NCBI RefSeq assembly: GCF_018991925.1
Contig: NW_024729710.1
Span: forward strand, 228,501 to 292,500
Reading direction: 5' to 3'
Source: Homarus americanus
Taxonomy: Eukaryota > Arthropoda > Malacostraca > Decapoda > Nephropidae
DNA: 64,000 bases
Of the stretch, positions 23,407 through 34,424 are shown piece after piece. The notes under the pieces are model-generated. The model was given only the letters and a program-made list of their open reading frames with translations, was not told the origin of the DNA and made no database searches. Within the stretch, counting starts at the first letter, position 1. Each line of letters begins with the position of its first letter. The position numbers and the translations under genes were made by a program.

Positions 23407-23629
23407 CTACACATACACATGTATTTTTATATACAGATAACACTTATAAGTTGTTTACGTTGTATCTTTACTGTGGATTATATGAAACGTTTTCTTTCTG
23501 TCTGTCTGAGTAAGAATATGTTTGTGTGTGAAAGCTTGCTTGTTAAAATTCGCGTGTTTTTTAGGTGTGTCAGTGAGCAGTTCTGATTTTGTTTTAGACT
23601 AGCTCTGTGTATGTCTCAGGGCTCGTTAG

Positions 23630-23695
23630 ATTAGGTTAGGCCTTGCTCAGGTTTAGGTTAGATTAGGCTTTGCTCAGGTTTAGATTAGGTTTAGT
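23630..23695 (+). repeat. Degenerate TTAGG block
   Basis: TTAGG, TTAGA and TTTAGG units carry two copies of a longer module containing CTTTGCTCAGGTTTAG. Confidence 0.7.
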
Positions 23696-23795
23696 GGGGA
23701 CGCTGGAACATGTAAGACGGAGGCCGGCTTGACCAGTCACCATGAGTCCACCTTCTCTTCACTAATGGATGGTCGGACAGCCAATAGCATTACGT

Positions 23796-23810
23796 CTACC
23801 CCCTGGTGGC
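23796..23810 (-). promoter_or_regulatory. CTCF-like motif
   Basis: The - strand reads GCCACCAGGGGGTAG, which fits the CTCF core with T in place of C at one position of the GGC block. It has the same orientation as the site at 15.0 kb. Function is inferred only from the motif. Confidence 0.4.
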
Positions 23811-23940
23811 TGAAGTTCATTAATCTTAGTCTTGATTAACTTAATAAATGAAGGAAATTACTCAAGGTGATTGCTTGTATGACATGTTGTAATTTTACTA
23901 AGTGGTCAACAGGACTGATTTATTGTATATATTTATCCCT

Positions 23941-23999
23941 GGTGTGTGTGTGTGTGCGTGTGTGTGCGTGCAGTTAAATACATAATAATGATAATAATA

Positions 24000-24043
<44 letters not shown>
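23941..24043. repeat. GT and TAA microsatellites
   Basis: Interrupted GT with GCGT variants (23942-23970), then TAA/ATG triplets (23986-24043). Confidence 0.9.
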
Positions 24044-24410
24044 TAGAAATAGATGTGTAAGAACTTAATATATCATTTATTAAATTCTAAAATCCGTAAT
24101 TGCCTTTAGAATTTTTACCTCAATAAAAATGTTTAATCTTCCAGTTCTTTATAAATGATCATCCACCCTGAGGAATTTTTCTAATAACCTTCAAATAATG
24201 TTTTGTGCTTGCTCACCTGACGGGTTCGACAGGTGTGTGTGAGTAATGATTGAAGGTATTCTTTCAAAAGATCGCTCGAAGTTCACAACTTTCGTTCACA
24301 AGAGAAAAATAAAGTTTGATAGTTTTGGTAAAATTAAATGAAGTATGATAGAGATTTATTAACAAAGGGATAATTAATATTATGATTATTTTCATTGATT
24401 AAAAACAGTA

Positions 24411-24685
24411 CAGGTGTGTTTGGAGGTATGTTCTTTCAGGTGTGTTTGTAGGTATATTCTTGCTGGTGTGTTTGTAGTTATATTCTTGCTGGTGTGTTTG
24501 TAGTTATATTCTTGCTGGTGTGTTTGTATTTATATTCTTGCAGGTGTGTTTGTAGTTATATTCTTGCTGGTGTGTTTGTAGTAATATTCTTGCTGGTGTG
24601 CTTGTAGTAATATTCTTGCAGGTGTGTTTGTAGTTATATTCTGGCAGGTGTGTTTGTAGGTATGTCTTCACAGGTGTGTTTATCA
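24411..24685. repeat. 26-bp minisatellite, about 10 copies
   Basis: The unit includes GGTGTGTTTGTAGTTATATT and is followed by CTTGCT or CTTGCA. Most copies are exactly 26 bases with one or two variants. The 61-codon - strand Lys/Thr/Tyr frame is a repeat translation. Confidence 0.95.
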
Positions 24686-24780
24686 TCACTACTGAACCAT
24701 CACAAGTGTACAGCCAGTGACTTGTCTGTGTGTTTGGTAAATGTGTAAAAAATTAAACTCCTTCGCCTTTTGTTTTGAAC

Positions 24781-25015
24781 TTTTGAGAAGGACTTTTGTT
24801 ATAGATTTGTTGTAGACTTTTATGATGGATTTTTTTATAGACTTTTGTTATGGACTTTTGTTATTGACTTTTGTTATGGAATTCTGTTATTAACTTTTGT
24901 TATAGACTTATCGTTATAGACTTTTGTTATAGACTTTCGTTATAGACTTTCGTTATAGACTTTTGTTATAGGCTTTTGTTATAGATTTTTGTAATTGACT
25001 TGTTTTTTGTAGTCC
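24781..25015. repeat. 13-bp minisatellite AGACTTTTGTTAT
   Basis: Roughly 15 degenerate copies of a 13-base unit. Copies become more regular toward the 3' end. Confidence 0.85.
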
Positions 25016-25067
25016 AATATACCAGTTGATTTTTCTCATTCATTTGTAATCACTTGTAATCTTCACC

Positions 25068-25240
25068 ACAACCATACCACCACCACCGTCACCATACACC
25101 ATATCTTCCACTATTAGTACCACAGCCTCCACCACCATCATTAACATCATCAACATCATCATTTCTACACCACCACTGTATCACCAACACAACTGCACGG
25201 TGGTGGTAGTGTTGTGTGGGTGGTGGTGGTAATGTTGGTT
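25068..25240. repeat. CCA/CAC triplet-rich tract and GTG counterpart
   Basis: CACCA-rich sequence (25070-25190) is followed by GGTGGTGG-rich sequence (25199-25240). The two halves are partly complementary and could pair as an imperfect stem. Confidence 0.7.
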
Positions 25241-25380
25241 GTTGTTGTGGGTAATAATTTAAATAAAGCCCTTGATGTTAAACTCTTTCATGTATAAATT
25301 GGCTTTCATAATTCCAATTGGCTTATTTCCCACAAACACACAAAAAATATGATAATTATTTTTCATGGTTCAAATATTAA

Positions 25381-25381
25381 C

Positions 25382-25418
<37 letters not shown>

Positions 25419-25492
25419 TTGCTACTATTACTTACTACTATTATTACTATTATTATTATTATTACTTACTATTATACACTACTACTACTACA

Positions 25493-25552
<60 letters not shown>

Positions 25553-25625
25553 GTTATTGTTATTGTTATTATTATTATTATTATTGTTATTGTTATTGTT
25601 ATTATTATTATTGTTATTATTATTA

Positions 25626-25669
<44 letters not shown>
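25381..25669. repeat. Long TTA trinucleotide array
   Basis: About 290 bases of TTA with clustered TTG and CTA interruptions. Poly-Leu, poly-Ile and poly-Asn frames of up to 111 codons are artefacts. Confidence 0.95.
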
Positions 25670-26505
25670 GGAATAGTAAAATAATACGATATTAATTGAT
25701 AAAACTCTTAACAGTTCTTTTGGTCCACCATCAATCACTCTCTCTTGTTGAAGGTATAATTACCATCTCTTTAGTGGCAATTAAACTTTCTCTTTCCTGA
25801 TAATTTCAAATAAAACTGATGTAAAACTTTCACCATCAGATAGGCGACTCAGTCAGTAGTTTCTTATGTATCGTTTTTGTAATTTTGTCATATATTTTCG
25901 TTCATTGATATATTATGAATGTTAATATCCTTTAATTAACATTACAGGTGTCTTTGCACAGGTAAATACATTCGTGTCTTTTAACTTCGTCTAAATCTGA
26001 TGTTTGTTAATTTATATTTGATGAATATTTCAGGTCAGTTTGGTGTTTTCTATACCATTGTCTTCCCCCAAGGCTCCTTTATCTCATGAAATATGGAGAT
26101 TTCTTGGTATGTACGTTCAACTGGATCGAAAGTCCCATATATAAACATCGATGGGGCACCACAAATGGGATTGACAATAGGACGCGTGCATGAATGACAT
26201 ATCTTACCCTTATCCTGTGGTGGTAGAACGAATCAGTGGTCACGTAGTATTCCATCTAGGCCATGTTTACCTCTTCTCGACCAATCAATTACGTCGGCAC
26301 ATGTCTCACAGGCCAATCAGTGTACAGCATGCATATGACACAAGCCACGAGTACCAGTTTCATGTTTTATTTACTTGGTTTACAGTGATCTTACAACTTA
26401 TTCTGTTTTTTCTTGTTTTTTTTTTTTGTATCGTCTGGTAGTAAGTGTTTTAGTGGTTATAGTGAGTGATGAGTGATATAGAAGCAGCTGGTGCGTGTCG
26501 TGGCC

Positions 26506-26507
<2 letters not shown>
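25670..26507. other. Unique DNA with two CCAAT boxes
   Basis: No gene is recognised. CCAATCA occurs at about 26281 and 26312 in the same orientation, 31 bases apart. The + frame at 26190-26441 is anonymous and turns Phe-rich at a T run. Confidence 0.4.

Positions 26508-26556
<49 letters not shown>
26508..26556. repeat. GA microsatellite
   Basis: A GA array of about 24 units. Confidence 0.95.
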
Positions 26557-26559
<3 letters not shown>

Positions 26560-27032
26560 TGAGCAACAGTAGCAGAGAACACGTACTGTATCTAGTCATC
26601 TATTGCCTAAACTTTGAATTATCCTCCCGCCAAATATTTCCCACTGCTAAACGTATCCTCCCGCCAAATATTTATCCCACCAAAATATTTCTTCTTAGAC
26701 CTTTAATTATTCCTTCCACGAAATATTTTCTCCCCAATCTTTTCCCTCTATTATTTCCCGTGGCAAATATTCCCGCGTGTATTAAAATTTCTTCTATAAT
26801 AAATTCCGTCAAGGAAACTTATAAACTCGGTGGGGATTTTTTTCCCCTCACCTTAACAGTGATTAATAACGTCTTGTAGAACACCTGTGGTCACTCTTCA
26901 CCTGCCACCTACGTCATGAGAGAGAGAGAATCATGTAATTAAGCCTCATAGAACACCTGTGGTCAAGCTTCAGGTGTGAGTCTCCCTCATGAGTGTAAAC
27001 CTTTAATGATACCTTATGCTCACCTTCTCCCT

Positions 27033-27262
27033 TATCTCCCTCCCTCCCTCCCTCCCTCCCTCTCCCTCCCTCCCTCCTCCCTCCTCCCTCCCTCCTCCCT
27101 CCCTCCTCCCTCCCTCCTCCCTCTCCTCCCCCTCCCTCCCTCCCTCCCCTCCCCTCCCTCCTCTCCCTCCCTCCCTCCCTCCCTCCCTCCTCCCTCCCCT
27201 CCCTCCCTCCCTCCCTCCCTCCCTCCCTCCCTCTCCCTCCCTAGGTTAGGTTAGGTTAGGTA
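27033..27262. repeat. CCCT tract ending in a TTAGG block
   Basis: About 205 bases of CCCT and CCCTCC run directly into three GGTTA units at 27243-27260. Pro/Ser frames over the tract are repeat translations. Confidence 0.9.
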
Positions 27263-27568
27263 GATGAGGGTAATAATGGTGCTATGTATGTTATTTATGA
27301 TTATCTACTTTTGTCGTCTCTCAAATATGAAGAACAGATGTAATGAATAACAATGAATAACACTTGTGTCACCTCCATCTTCATCATGTATAACAAGAGT
27401 ATTTTCACCCGGGGAAGAAAGAGCTATACCCACATCCCTGTATGGTTCAGTGTTTGTGTGTGGCATCTGGTAGGATCACCCTTATCACCAGCTGGATATA
27501 TCAGGGTTAAAAAAGTGTTAATCTAAACTCCCCACAACGTTCAAAGTCCCTGTGTTACTATAGGTCGA

Positions 27569-27985
27569 GGCATCCTTATGAGCTGGATACCGCCTTAGGT
27601 GCAAGAGGGAGCTAACCCCAAATAGCTACAAAGTCGAAAGTTTTCATATATTAGCAACGATCAAGCAAACTTCTGGGTCAAGTGTAGATGCGGAGGTCAA
27701 GAAAGAGTCATTCCCGCCTGCCCACATGGTCTGACGTCACTATACATTTGCACAAATTTGGCATCCTTATGGGCCAATTTGCCGGTGGCGAGGGCAAGAA
27801 GGACGCATTATCTTCTGTCCGCATAGCCCAGATTCCTTTTATATCAACGCAGAGCGGCGACTTATTGTCTGACGGGGTGAAGGACGGAGGAAAGATTTAA
27901 CCCACGCTTCACCTTAAGGTCGAAAGTGCTCGTACATCTCCAGGTGGTCAGCAGTCTTATGGCCCCCAGCGAAGAGTTAACCCCC
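27569..27985. repeat. Degenerate ~190-bp repeat, three copies
   Basis: GCATCCTTATGRGC-type sequence recurs at 27570, 27761 and 27951, i.e. at spacings of about 190 bases. A second shared element, GGTCGA/GTCGAAAG, and a third, GTTAACCCC/GCTAACCCC, recur in the same neighbourhood at less regular distances. The copies are strongly diverged. A related ACGTCCTTATGGGTCCC lies at about 15621. It may be an old dispersed or tandem repeat. Confidence 0.4.
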
Positions 27986-28309
27986 AGAACGGTATTAGTG
28001 ATCCTCTTATTTATGGCTAAGGTCTTCATTAGAGATTCTATTATTAAATCTTACAAAAGTTCAACAAATTATATTACTTTACCTTTAATAAAAAACTGCT
28101 AACGATATGTAAATGTTTATATATGTGATGCTTGAGCTGATGTGATTAATACCGTAAGTTCTCACGAGTGGGTAGCAATTTTCCAGCATAAATCGTAAAG
28201 TTTGGGTCTTTTTTTTCCTCCCACCGAGTGAGAGTTGTGATAAGAATGGTTTATGTGCAAGTGGGGGAAACTCTCTCCTGCCCGTCGGTGAACTTGCAAA
28301 AATTCTCAC
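27986..28309. other. Unique DNA, no gene seen
   Basis: AT-rich unique sequence without a supported feature. Confidence 0.5.
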
Positions 28310-28396
28310 ACACACCCCCCACCCCCACCCCCCAAAGATTATGCTATCGAGTAATTTGGCGATGTGCGGGGGGAGGAAGGGAGAGGGGGGGGGGAG
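28310..28396. repeat. C-run and G-run inverted pair
   Basis: A C-rich run (28310-28335) is followed about 35 bases later by a G-rich run (28369-28396). The two are complementary, so a strong hairpin with a loop of about 35 bases is possible. The G-run alone has quadruplex potential. Confidence 0.7.
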
Positions 28397-29283
28397 CTTG
28401 TGAGATTTTTGCCAATAGGAGTCGGAGGAGATTTTTACCAAAGGGGAGAAATTTTGGCAGCAGATGAGGAGGTAAAAATTTAGCCAGTAAAATGGAGTTG
28501 AAATTTTCGCAAGCATTAAGGGATGGGTTTATAAAATCTGGTCGACTAAGGAAGTTTATTTGCCACGTGCACTCTTGGTGAAACAGTTTGGTTATAGTGA
28601 ATGACTCGGATATTTACCAAGTTATTCTAGAAAGAAAACTTATCTCCCTGTTGTCTCAAACCTTAAACTGACCTGATGAGTAGCTCTTCAAAAGTTCAAA
28701 TACACGTAAAACAAATACATATTAATCTTATACCTCCAACTAGAGCCAAAACTTTGACCTAAATTACTCATATAAAACTGAATAGTCATGACAACTCACC
28801 ACACGACATACCACGAAATCATCTGAATCATCCATGGCAGTTGTCTAAAAGAATCATATTGTTCTGTCGTGACTCAAAACAACATTATTATTAATTCTAC
28901 TTCTCCCTCTAACACCTTTATTTAAAATAGCACTAACGAAAATCAAAATACCTGGTTTATTTCCTTAGTGTAATATTGAAGTGACAACACCATTCTTTGT
29001 ATCCTCTGAGGGGAAAGGTGATTATAAGCAACAGGTGACATTCATTATGTTATATCAGGTGAAATATTTATCAAAAGGGTCATTGTGTGAGCTTCAATGG
29101 GAGTCGATCTAGAAATCTTACAGGACTAATTAAAACAGACGGAGGAGATGGGAAAAAGTGTGAAACAGGGGATAGGAGACAATGAATGAGAGGTGGAGAG
29201 AGACATAGATAGATGAAGGGAAATAGAGAGACAACTGAGATATATAGATGTGGGAAGAATGATAATGAATAGATATATAAATC

Positions 29284-29285
<2 letters not shown>
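28397..29285. other. Unique DNA, no gene seen
   Basis: AT-rich sequence with no coding signal that I can support. Confidence 0.5.

Positions 29286-29321
<36 letters not shown>
29286..29321. repeat. GA microsatellite
   Basis: A GA array of about 18 units. Confidence 0.95.
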
Positions 29322-29324
<3 letters not shown>

Positions 29325-29757
29325 GATACACCTCCACATGAACGTTCTGTTATATATATATGGTCGTAATCCTTTGTCTATGCTTGTGCTTATATGCATA
29401 TACTGTATACATAAATACTGTATATGTATGAATATATGTCTGAGGCTAATATATGTCTACGCCTGAGCTTCCACCACATATCCAGACATAATAATTTCTA
29501 GATATATTTTTTTTTAATTGAGGCTGTTAACTCTATAGGAATGGTCATGTAGATTAGGATGATTTAAACTGACATGAATATCACAACTAACTACTTATTA
29601 ACCTATTTTAGTTATAGTTTAGTTATGGTGGTAAACGACGGAGTAAATTTTAATATATTTCAACTATCCATAAGTTATAATTATAAACACAAAATTAAGC
29701 TTATTTGGAAAAAAAACATCAGTTGCATTTTATGGTTTGGTTAGACAATTATCGGTA

Positions 29758-29760
<3 letters not shown>

Positions 29761-29811
<51 letters not shown>
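29761..29811. repeat. GT microsatellite
   Basis: A GT array of about 25 units. Confidence 0.95.
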
Positions 29812-29813
<2 letters not shown>

Positions 29814-30395
29814 TATCACCTGTACTGTACGCCTGGGCCTTATATATGACCATGGTGCACCAACGATAAATATATTCCAGCCATTAAACACATTCACCAT
29901 AAATGAAATATCCAGTTCATGAAACAGGTCTCTCGTATTGTTGTGTTAAAAAGATATGACCGGATATATTTTTCAAAAGTAATGTCGGCACAACCCTTGT
30001 ATACAACGTCATTATTCCACCAATGATAACTTTAATGTTTAGAATACTGAATTTTGTATGGCCCGGTAATTGATCAAGATATTAATTCATACAGTTTCAG
30101 AACACAGCCATGACCAGAAACACGCAGGGAATAATTCGTGTTTTATTTTTGTATTTTGATGTTATGTTAAAAGTGAGAAAAAAAAGTTTGTATTTTTTAA
30201 GCAGTGATATTAGTCAGTTTTATGAGAGCTGATGGATCCATTACCGTGGGATATTTCCTTTAATTTAATATTATTGTGATGATATTTTTTTATGGTTAGG
30301 TTAGGTTAGAGGTAATTGAGTGTGGGTGTTAGATAAAAGAGAGAAGTAGAGATAGAAGAGGTAATGAAGCAACTTGTCGAGTATATTACATAACA
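29812..30395. other. Unique AT-rich DNA with a short TTAGG pair
   Basis: No gene is seen. Two to three GGTTA units occur at 30295-30308. Confidence 0.5.
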
Positions 30396-30397
30396 CA

Positions 30398-30455
30398 CCC
30401 ACCCACCGCACCCACACTTATACTACACCAACCAACACCCCACCCACCCACCCAC
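30398..30455. repeat. CACCC simple repeat
   Basis: An imperfect CCCAC array. Confidence 0.85.
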
Positions 30456-30685
30456 CTGATCTTCCCGGCAGCTCGTAAAATAACATCTTCATTCACAAAT
30501 CCTAAATTGAATAGCGAATTTTATTTTGCCGGGATTCTGTAGTAGGTCATTATCCTGGCCGGCTTCCCACACCACTCCCGGCCAACAACCTCAAATTCCC
30601 GTCTAGTTATTTATTTTTTTGGGGGGGGCGACAAACTACCGTGACGACTGAGCTAATTTGTGTGGTTCTGTTAGGGTCGTTGGTA

Positions 30686-30819
30686 TGTGTCTGTCTGTCT
30701 GTCTGTCTGTCTGTATACATGTCTATATCTGTTTATCTTTCTGTATGTCTGTGTCTTTGTCTATCTGTTTTAAGTATGTCTGTTTTCTATATCTATGTAT
30801 ATCTGTCTGTCACATACAT

Positions 30820-30871
<52 letters not shown>
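30686..30871. repeat. GTCT and GT microsatellites
   Basis: GTCT tetramers (30689-30712), degenerate CTGTATGT, then about 25 GT units (30821-30871). Cys/Val/Ser frames are repeat translations. Confidence 0.9.
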
Positions 30872-30878
<7 letters not shown>

Positions 30879-31128
30879 CTTTAGGAAATACCTGTATACC
30901 TATGAAGTAAATTACTCTCTAGTAATTAATTGGTATAAAGTTTACGGGAGCCGAGTCATCAACCGAGGCAACTGTTGCGTCTCCCACAGCATGGAGAGAC
31001 GAGCAGGAAAATGTCTTAATTAAGGTGGGTCTTTTATAGAACCTGTACATGCATACCTCCTAGTTGGTTCATTTAAGGAAAGGCAGGAATGAACCCTTAG
31101 ATGATAGATTCCATGATTTAAGAGATAC

Positions 31129-31222
31129 AGATAGATAGATAGATAGATAGATAGATCGATAGATAGATAGATAGATCCACATACCCATAAACAGACACAG
31201 ACAGACAGACAGACAGACAGAC
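31129..31222. repeat. GATA and ACAG tetranucleotide arrays
   Basis: GATA units (31129-31176, one GATC) are followed after a short gap by ACAG units (31195-31222). Confidence 0.95.
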
Positions 31223-31514
31223 TGTGAAAGAGAGGTTGAATTCTTAGTTCTCTTCTATGTCAAGGAAAACTCACTTGAAAAAATACAAAACCATTCTACC
31301 TTTGCATCTTTCACACCTACCCACAAAATGCATTAAGGTTGTTAAATAAAGAAGATAACACTGGCTAATGTAATATGACCTCTCCGTTTAGCTCCACGTG
31401 ACCTATTGGTGACCTTTAACCTCAGAAATAGTCAGTGATAAAAAAAAATTCTTATTGATTTTGATTGGTGTTTGGGGACTGATGTATTGAGTCTCTCATT
31501 TCTCTTTATAAACT

Positions 31515-31551
31515 GTCCTCTCTTCCTTCCCCTCCCCATGGTCCTCTTCCC

Positions 31552-31590
<39 letters not shown>

Positions 31591-31825
31591 TCCTTTCTAG
31601 GTCTTTTTCCCTCCCATTTACCTTCTTCTCAGATGATCCTCTCACCCCTGACAATCTTTCTTTCCCATTCTTTCCTCTCTCTCTCTCTTCCCATTTTCTC
31701 CTTTACTCTCTTCTGCCCCCTTTGTTTCCCTCCCTTCTCCCTCTTTCCATCACCCCTTCTTTCCTTCTCCCCTCTCCCCCTTTCTCTATCCTTCCCGCCT
31801 CTCTCCCTCCTTACCCCTCTCACCT
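31515..31825. repeat. Polypyrimidine TC/CCTT tract
   Basis: About 310 bases are nearly all C and T on +, including a pure TC stretch at 31555-31586. Confidence 0.9.
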
Positions 31826-31860
31826 GTTTCACTGCCACCGACGCAAATCGCTCACACTAG

Positions 31861-32383
31861 TAAGGGAATTCTCCGTTGATTGTAAACATTAATCTGGCCT
31901 CAGAAATTCGGACAATCTGCCACGCCAACACACAACCCAATCCATCTTAAATTTGCCTTGGAAGTCGTGGCAGATCTTACGTGAATAAAACAACGAAATA
32001 ATGAGTAAATTATGAAGGAAGATATGAATAGAAGATTAATGGAAGAATGATAGAGAATTACTGTGTTCCTCTCGTGTATATTAACTTGTGTACACTGTAT
32101 GGTTTTTATAAAGTTAAGCTGATGAATGAGTGTTGTGGTAAGACAAGATAATCATAAATTTGTCTTGATTATAATGAAGAACTTTGCTTGAAGAACATCC
32201 GTCTGAAGAAATAGATGCATTGTTCTAGTAAGGATAGACACCTAACCTAACCTAACCTAACCATCTTTCTCATCGATAATCCACAGTAATTAAGCTCAAT
32301 GTTAAGGTAATTCAGCAATACAGAGGCAAGATTATTAAACAGGGTTATTTGTCTTTGTTATGTTCATGATTACCTCAAACTAT

Positions 32384-32386
<3 letters not shown>
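31861..32386. other. Unique DNA with short CCTAA block
   Basis: No gene is seen. Four AACCT units lie at 32241-32262. Confidence 0.6.

Positions 32387-32428
<42 letters not shown>
32387..32428. repeat. CA microsatellite
   Basis: A CA array of about 21 units. Confidence 0.95.
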
Positions 32429-32430
<2 letters not shown>

Positions 32431-32519
32431 ACCGTGAGAGTAGGATCAGCTTGTGGGAGAAGAGTCACGTGCCCATAACGGTTCACCTGATGCTCGAAGA
32501 TGAAGCTGGCGGTGTGGAA

Positions 32520-33028
32520 TAATCTCCATCTCCCTGCCTTCTCCCCACCTCCCCTGCCTCCCTCCCCACCTCCCCTGCCTCCTCCCCCACCTCCTCCCCC
32601 ACCTCCCCTGCCTCCTCCCCTCCTGCCTCCTCCCCTCCCTGCCCCCACCTCCTGCCTCCTCCCCACCTCCCCTGCCTCCTCCCCACCTCCTGTTCCTCCC
32701 CCTTACCCCCCTGCCTACTTGCCTCCACTCCTGCTCACCACATACACCCCCCCCAACCTCTCCTTCCCTCTAACCCTACTCCCCCGCCTCCTTCACCGCC
32801 TCACCCCCCGTCGCCTCCTCCTTCACCTTTCCCCCGCCTCCTCCTCCATCACCCCGTCCCCCCCTCCTCCTCCATCACCGCGTCCCCCCCCCGCCTCCTC
32901 CTCCTCGCCCCCCCACCTACTTCTTACCTCCTCCCCTGCTCACCACCTGCCCCCCCCCCACCTCCTCTCCTTCCTCCCCCCAACCTACTCCCTTCCCTCC
33001 GCCTCTTCCCTACCTCCCCCCTACGTCT
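32520..33028. repeat. C-rich CCTCCCC minisatellite tract
   Basis: About 510 bases of CCTCCTCCCC and CACCTCCCCTGCCT units. A Pro/Leu/Ser frame of 177 codons on + and Gly/Arg/Glu frames on - are repeat translations. Confidence 0.9.
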
Positions 33029-33071
33029 TTTAATTCCTCCATTGTCTACCTCATAAACATCTCGTCTACTT

Positions 33072-33114
33072 TACACACACACTTGGTCTACTTTACACAC
33101 ACACACACACACAC
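33072..33114. repeat. CA repeat with duplicated GGTCTACTTTACAC
   Basis: Three copies of TCTACTTTACAC (33062-33132) are separated by CA runs. Confidence 0.85.
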
Positions 33115-33227
33115 CTCTGGTCTACTTTACACTATAATACAATAGAATGACGTAATTAAATAGAAAGGGATCATCGTCTAGGTGCATCATCAATAGTGTT
33201 ATATAATAGTAAGAGCAGAGTACTCAC

Positions 33228-33276
33228 CACCGAGCCAGCAGTAGGCGAGGTACAAGCTCACCATCACGACCTGCGC
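33228..33276 (-). CDS. Candidate 49-bp exon (unconfirmed)
   Basis: On - the block is preceded by CTGGTTGTGTTGCAG (good acceptor) and followed by GTGAGTACTC (strong donor). One open frame reads AQVVMVSLYLAYCWLGG, a hydrophobic stretch like a membrane segment or signal peptide. It contains ATG in good context (GTGATGG). The other open frame reads A-G-R-D-G-E-L-V-P-R-L-L-L-A-R and would be in phase with the candidate exon ending at 33714. The DNA is GC-rich against an AT-rich background. No family is recognised. Confidence 0.3.
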
Positions 33277-33297
33277 CTGCAACACAACCAGAGAGTC

Positions 33298-33388
33298 AGG
33301 TTAGGTTAGGTTAGGTTATGGGAGTATTGTTTCGGGTGTGTGTGTGTGTGTGTGTGTTTGTTTGTTGTTGTTGTTGTTGTTGTTGTTG
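33298..33388. repeat. TTAGG block, GT and GTT microsatellites
   Basis: Four GGTTA units (33298-33317), GT (33338-33357), then GTT triplets (33357-33387). Confidence 0.9.
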
Positions 33389-33713
33389 GTCCCATCCAGC
33401 CAAAATCTGTCTTTTCATGTGTTGGTGAAACCTGCACAGTTCATAACACATTCGAGTTTTAAAAAATATATTTCTTAAAAAAAAAAAAAACTATGGTGAA
33501 CTGGAGCTCGTTTCCCGTTATGCTTCAAGTTTTATGAAAGAAAATACGGCGGCAATTTTCGACCGACTCACTACCTGGCCAGCGTTCGCCTCTTGCCCTA
33601 ATGGTCGGTGGTCACAATGCCTCCTTGTGACTCGAGGTAAGGTATTCAGTGTGCTGTATCCCTACTGCCCATAACAGCCCCCTCAGGCCTACCAGAACCA
33701 CTTCTTTACTTAC

Positions 33714-33795
33714 CTATACCATTCTCAGCGGCTTCGGTTCCCAGCATTAATTTTATCTTGTACTGATCTACCGGATCTTTCTCTCTTTCACCCAT
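33714..33795 (-). CDS. Candidate first coding exon (unconfirmed)
   Basis: On - an ATG in strong context (CCAGTATGG) opens 27 codons beginning MGEREKDPVDQYKIKLML and ending G-T-E-A-A-E-N-G-I. A near-perfect donor, ATAG|GTAAGTAAAG, follows at 33713 (phase 1). The frame is also open upstream of the ATG for about 14 codons. The composition is mixed and charged, unlike the surrounding repeats. The next candidate exon downstream on - (33228-33276) can be joined in frame. No family is recognised and the LINE relic nearby lies on the opposite strand. Confidence 0.25.
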
Positions 33796-33928
33796 ACTGG
33801 CCTCCGGGGATGACTGTGTGTAATGGTGTCTCGGTTCCCCCCCCCCCGTAGTGTGTGAGTTTGAGTCTCAGTCTCAGTCTGTAAATGTGGCTTCCATGTC
33901 AATTTGTTATGACAAAGAACCTTCCCCT

Positions 33929-33929
33929 T

Positions 33930-33960
<31 letters not shown>
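33929..33960. repeat. CA microsatellite at the 5' edge of the LINE relic
   Basis: About 15 CA units abut the first recognisable retrotransposon codons. Confidence 0.95.
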
Positions 33961-33963
<3 letters not shown>

Positions 33964-33981
33964 GAAATAAGATTCCAGTGA

Positions 33982-34422
33982 GATTTTGAGGCCAGACGTA
34001 AGGAAAATTCCACTAAAGTACCAGATTTCAGAAGGGCAAACTTTGACAGTTTAAAGAGGCAGCTGAGAGAAGGGGTGTCGCGCCTGGCCGTGAACCTGAC
34101 AGATGACACCGAACTGATAACGAGATCTGTGATTGCCGAGTTCCACGACAATTTAAATAATGAGTTACTTAATGCACAAAGGCAGAACATACCATACAAA
34201 ATACTCAGATCAGACAACAATGACCCTAAATGGATAAATAATTATTTAAAGAACATCATTCGCCAAAGGAAGGCTATAGGTAGAAGGATAAATCGTGGCG
34301 AAATTTACATCCGGGATTATTATAAGGTATTGGCGAGTAGGGTTAAAACCGAGATAAGGAAAGCCAAGAGGAATAATGAGGTAAGGATAGCAAGGGAGGC
34401 GAAGACAAACCCCAAAGGATAG
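33982..34422 (+). pseudogene. LINE ORF2 fragment: endonuclease-RT linker
   Basis: 146 codons are open between stops. The sequence is rich in Lys/Arg and Asn and matches the region between the endonuclease and RT domains of CR1-like ORF2 proteins: a D-F-R-R-A-N-F block, a D-P-K-W block preceding a basic helix, and an A-R-E-A-K-T-N-P-K end, after which intact elements enter the RT fingers. A frame-preserving upstream part is lost after an in-frame TGA at 33979. No catalytic residue of endonuclease or RT remains. Confidence 0.75.
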
Positions 34423-34424
34423 AG

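Noticed and set aside
25349..25738. Poly-Leu, poly-Ile and poly-Asn frames
   Set aside because: TTA trinucleotide array.
26281..26318. Two CCAATCA boxes as a promoter
   Set aside because: Without a TATA box, initiator or gene downstream, two CCAAT heptamers in 800 bases are not convincing. Mentioned only in the feature list.
32500..33033. 177-codon Pro-rich frame
   Set aside because: Translation of a C-rich CCTCCCC tract. The opposite strand is equally open.
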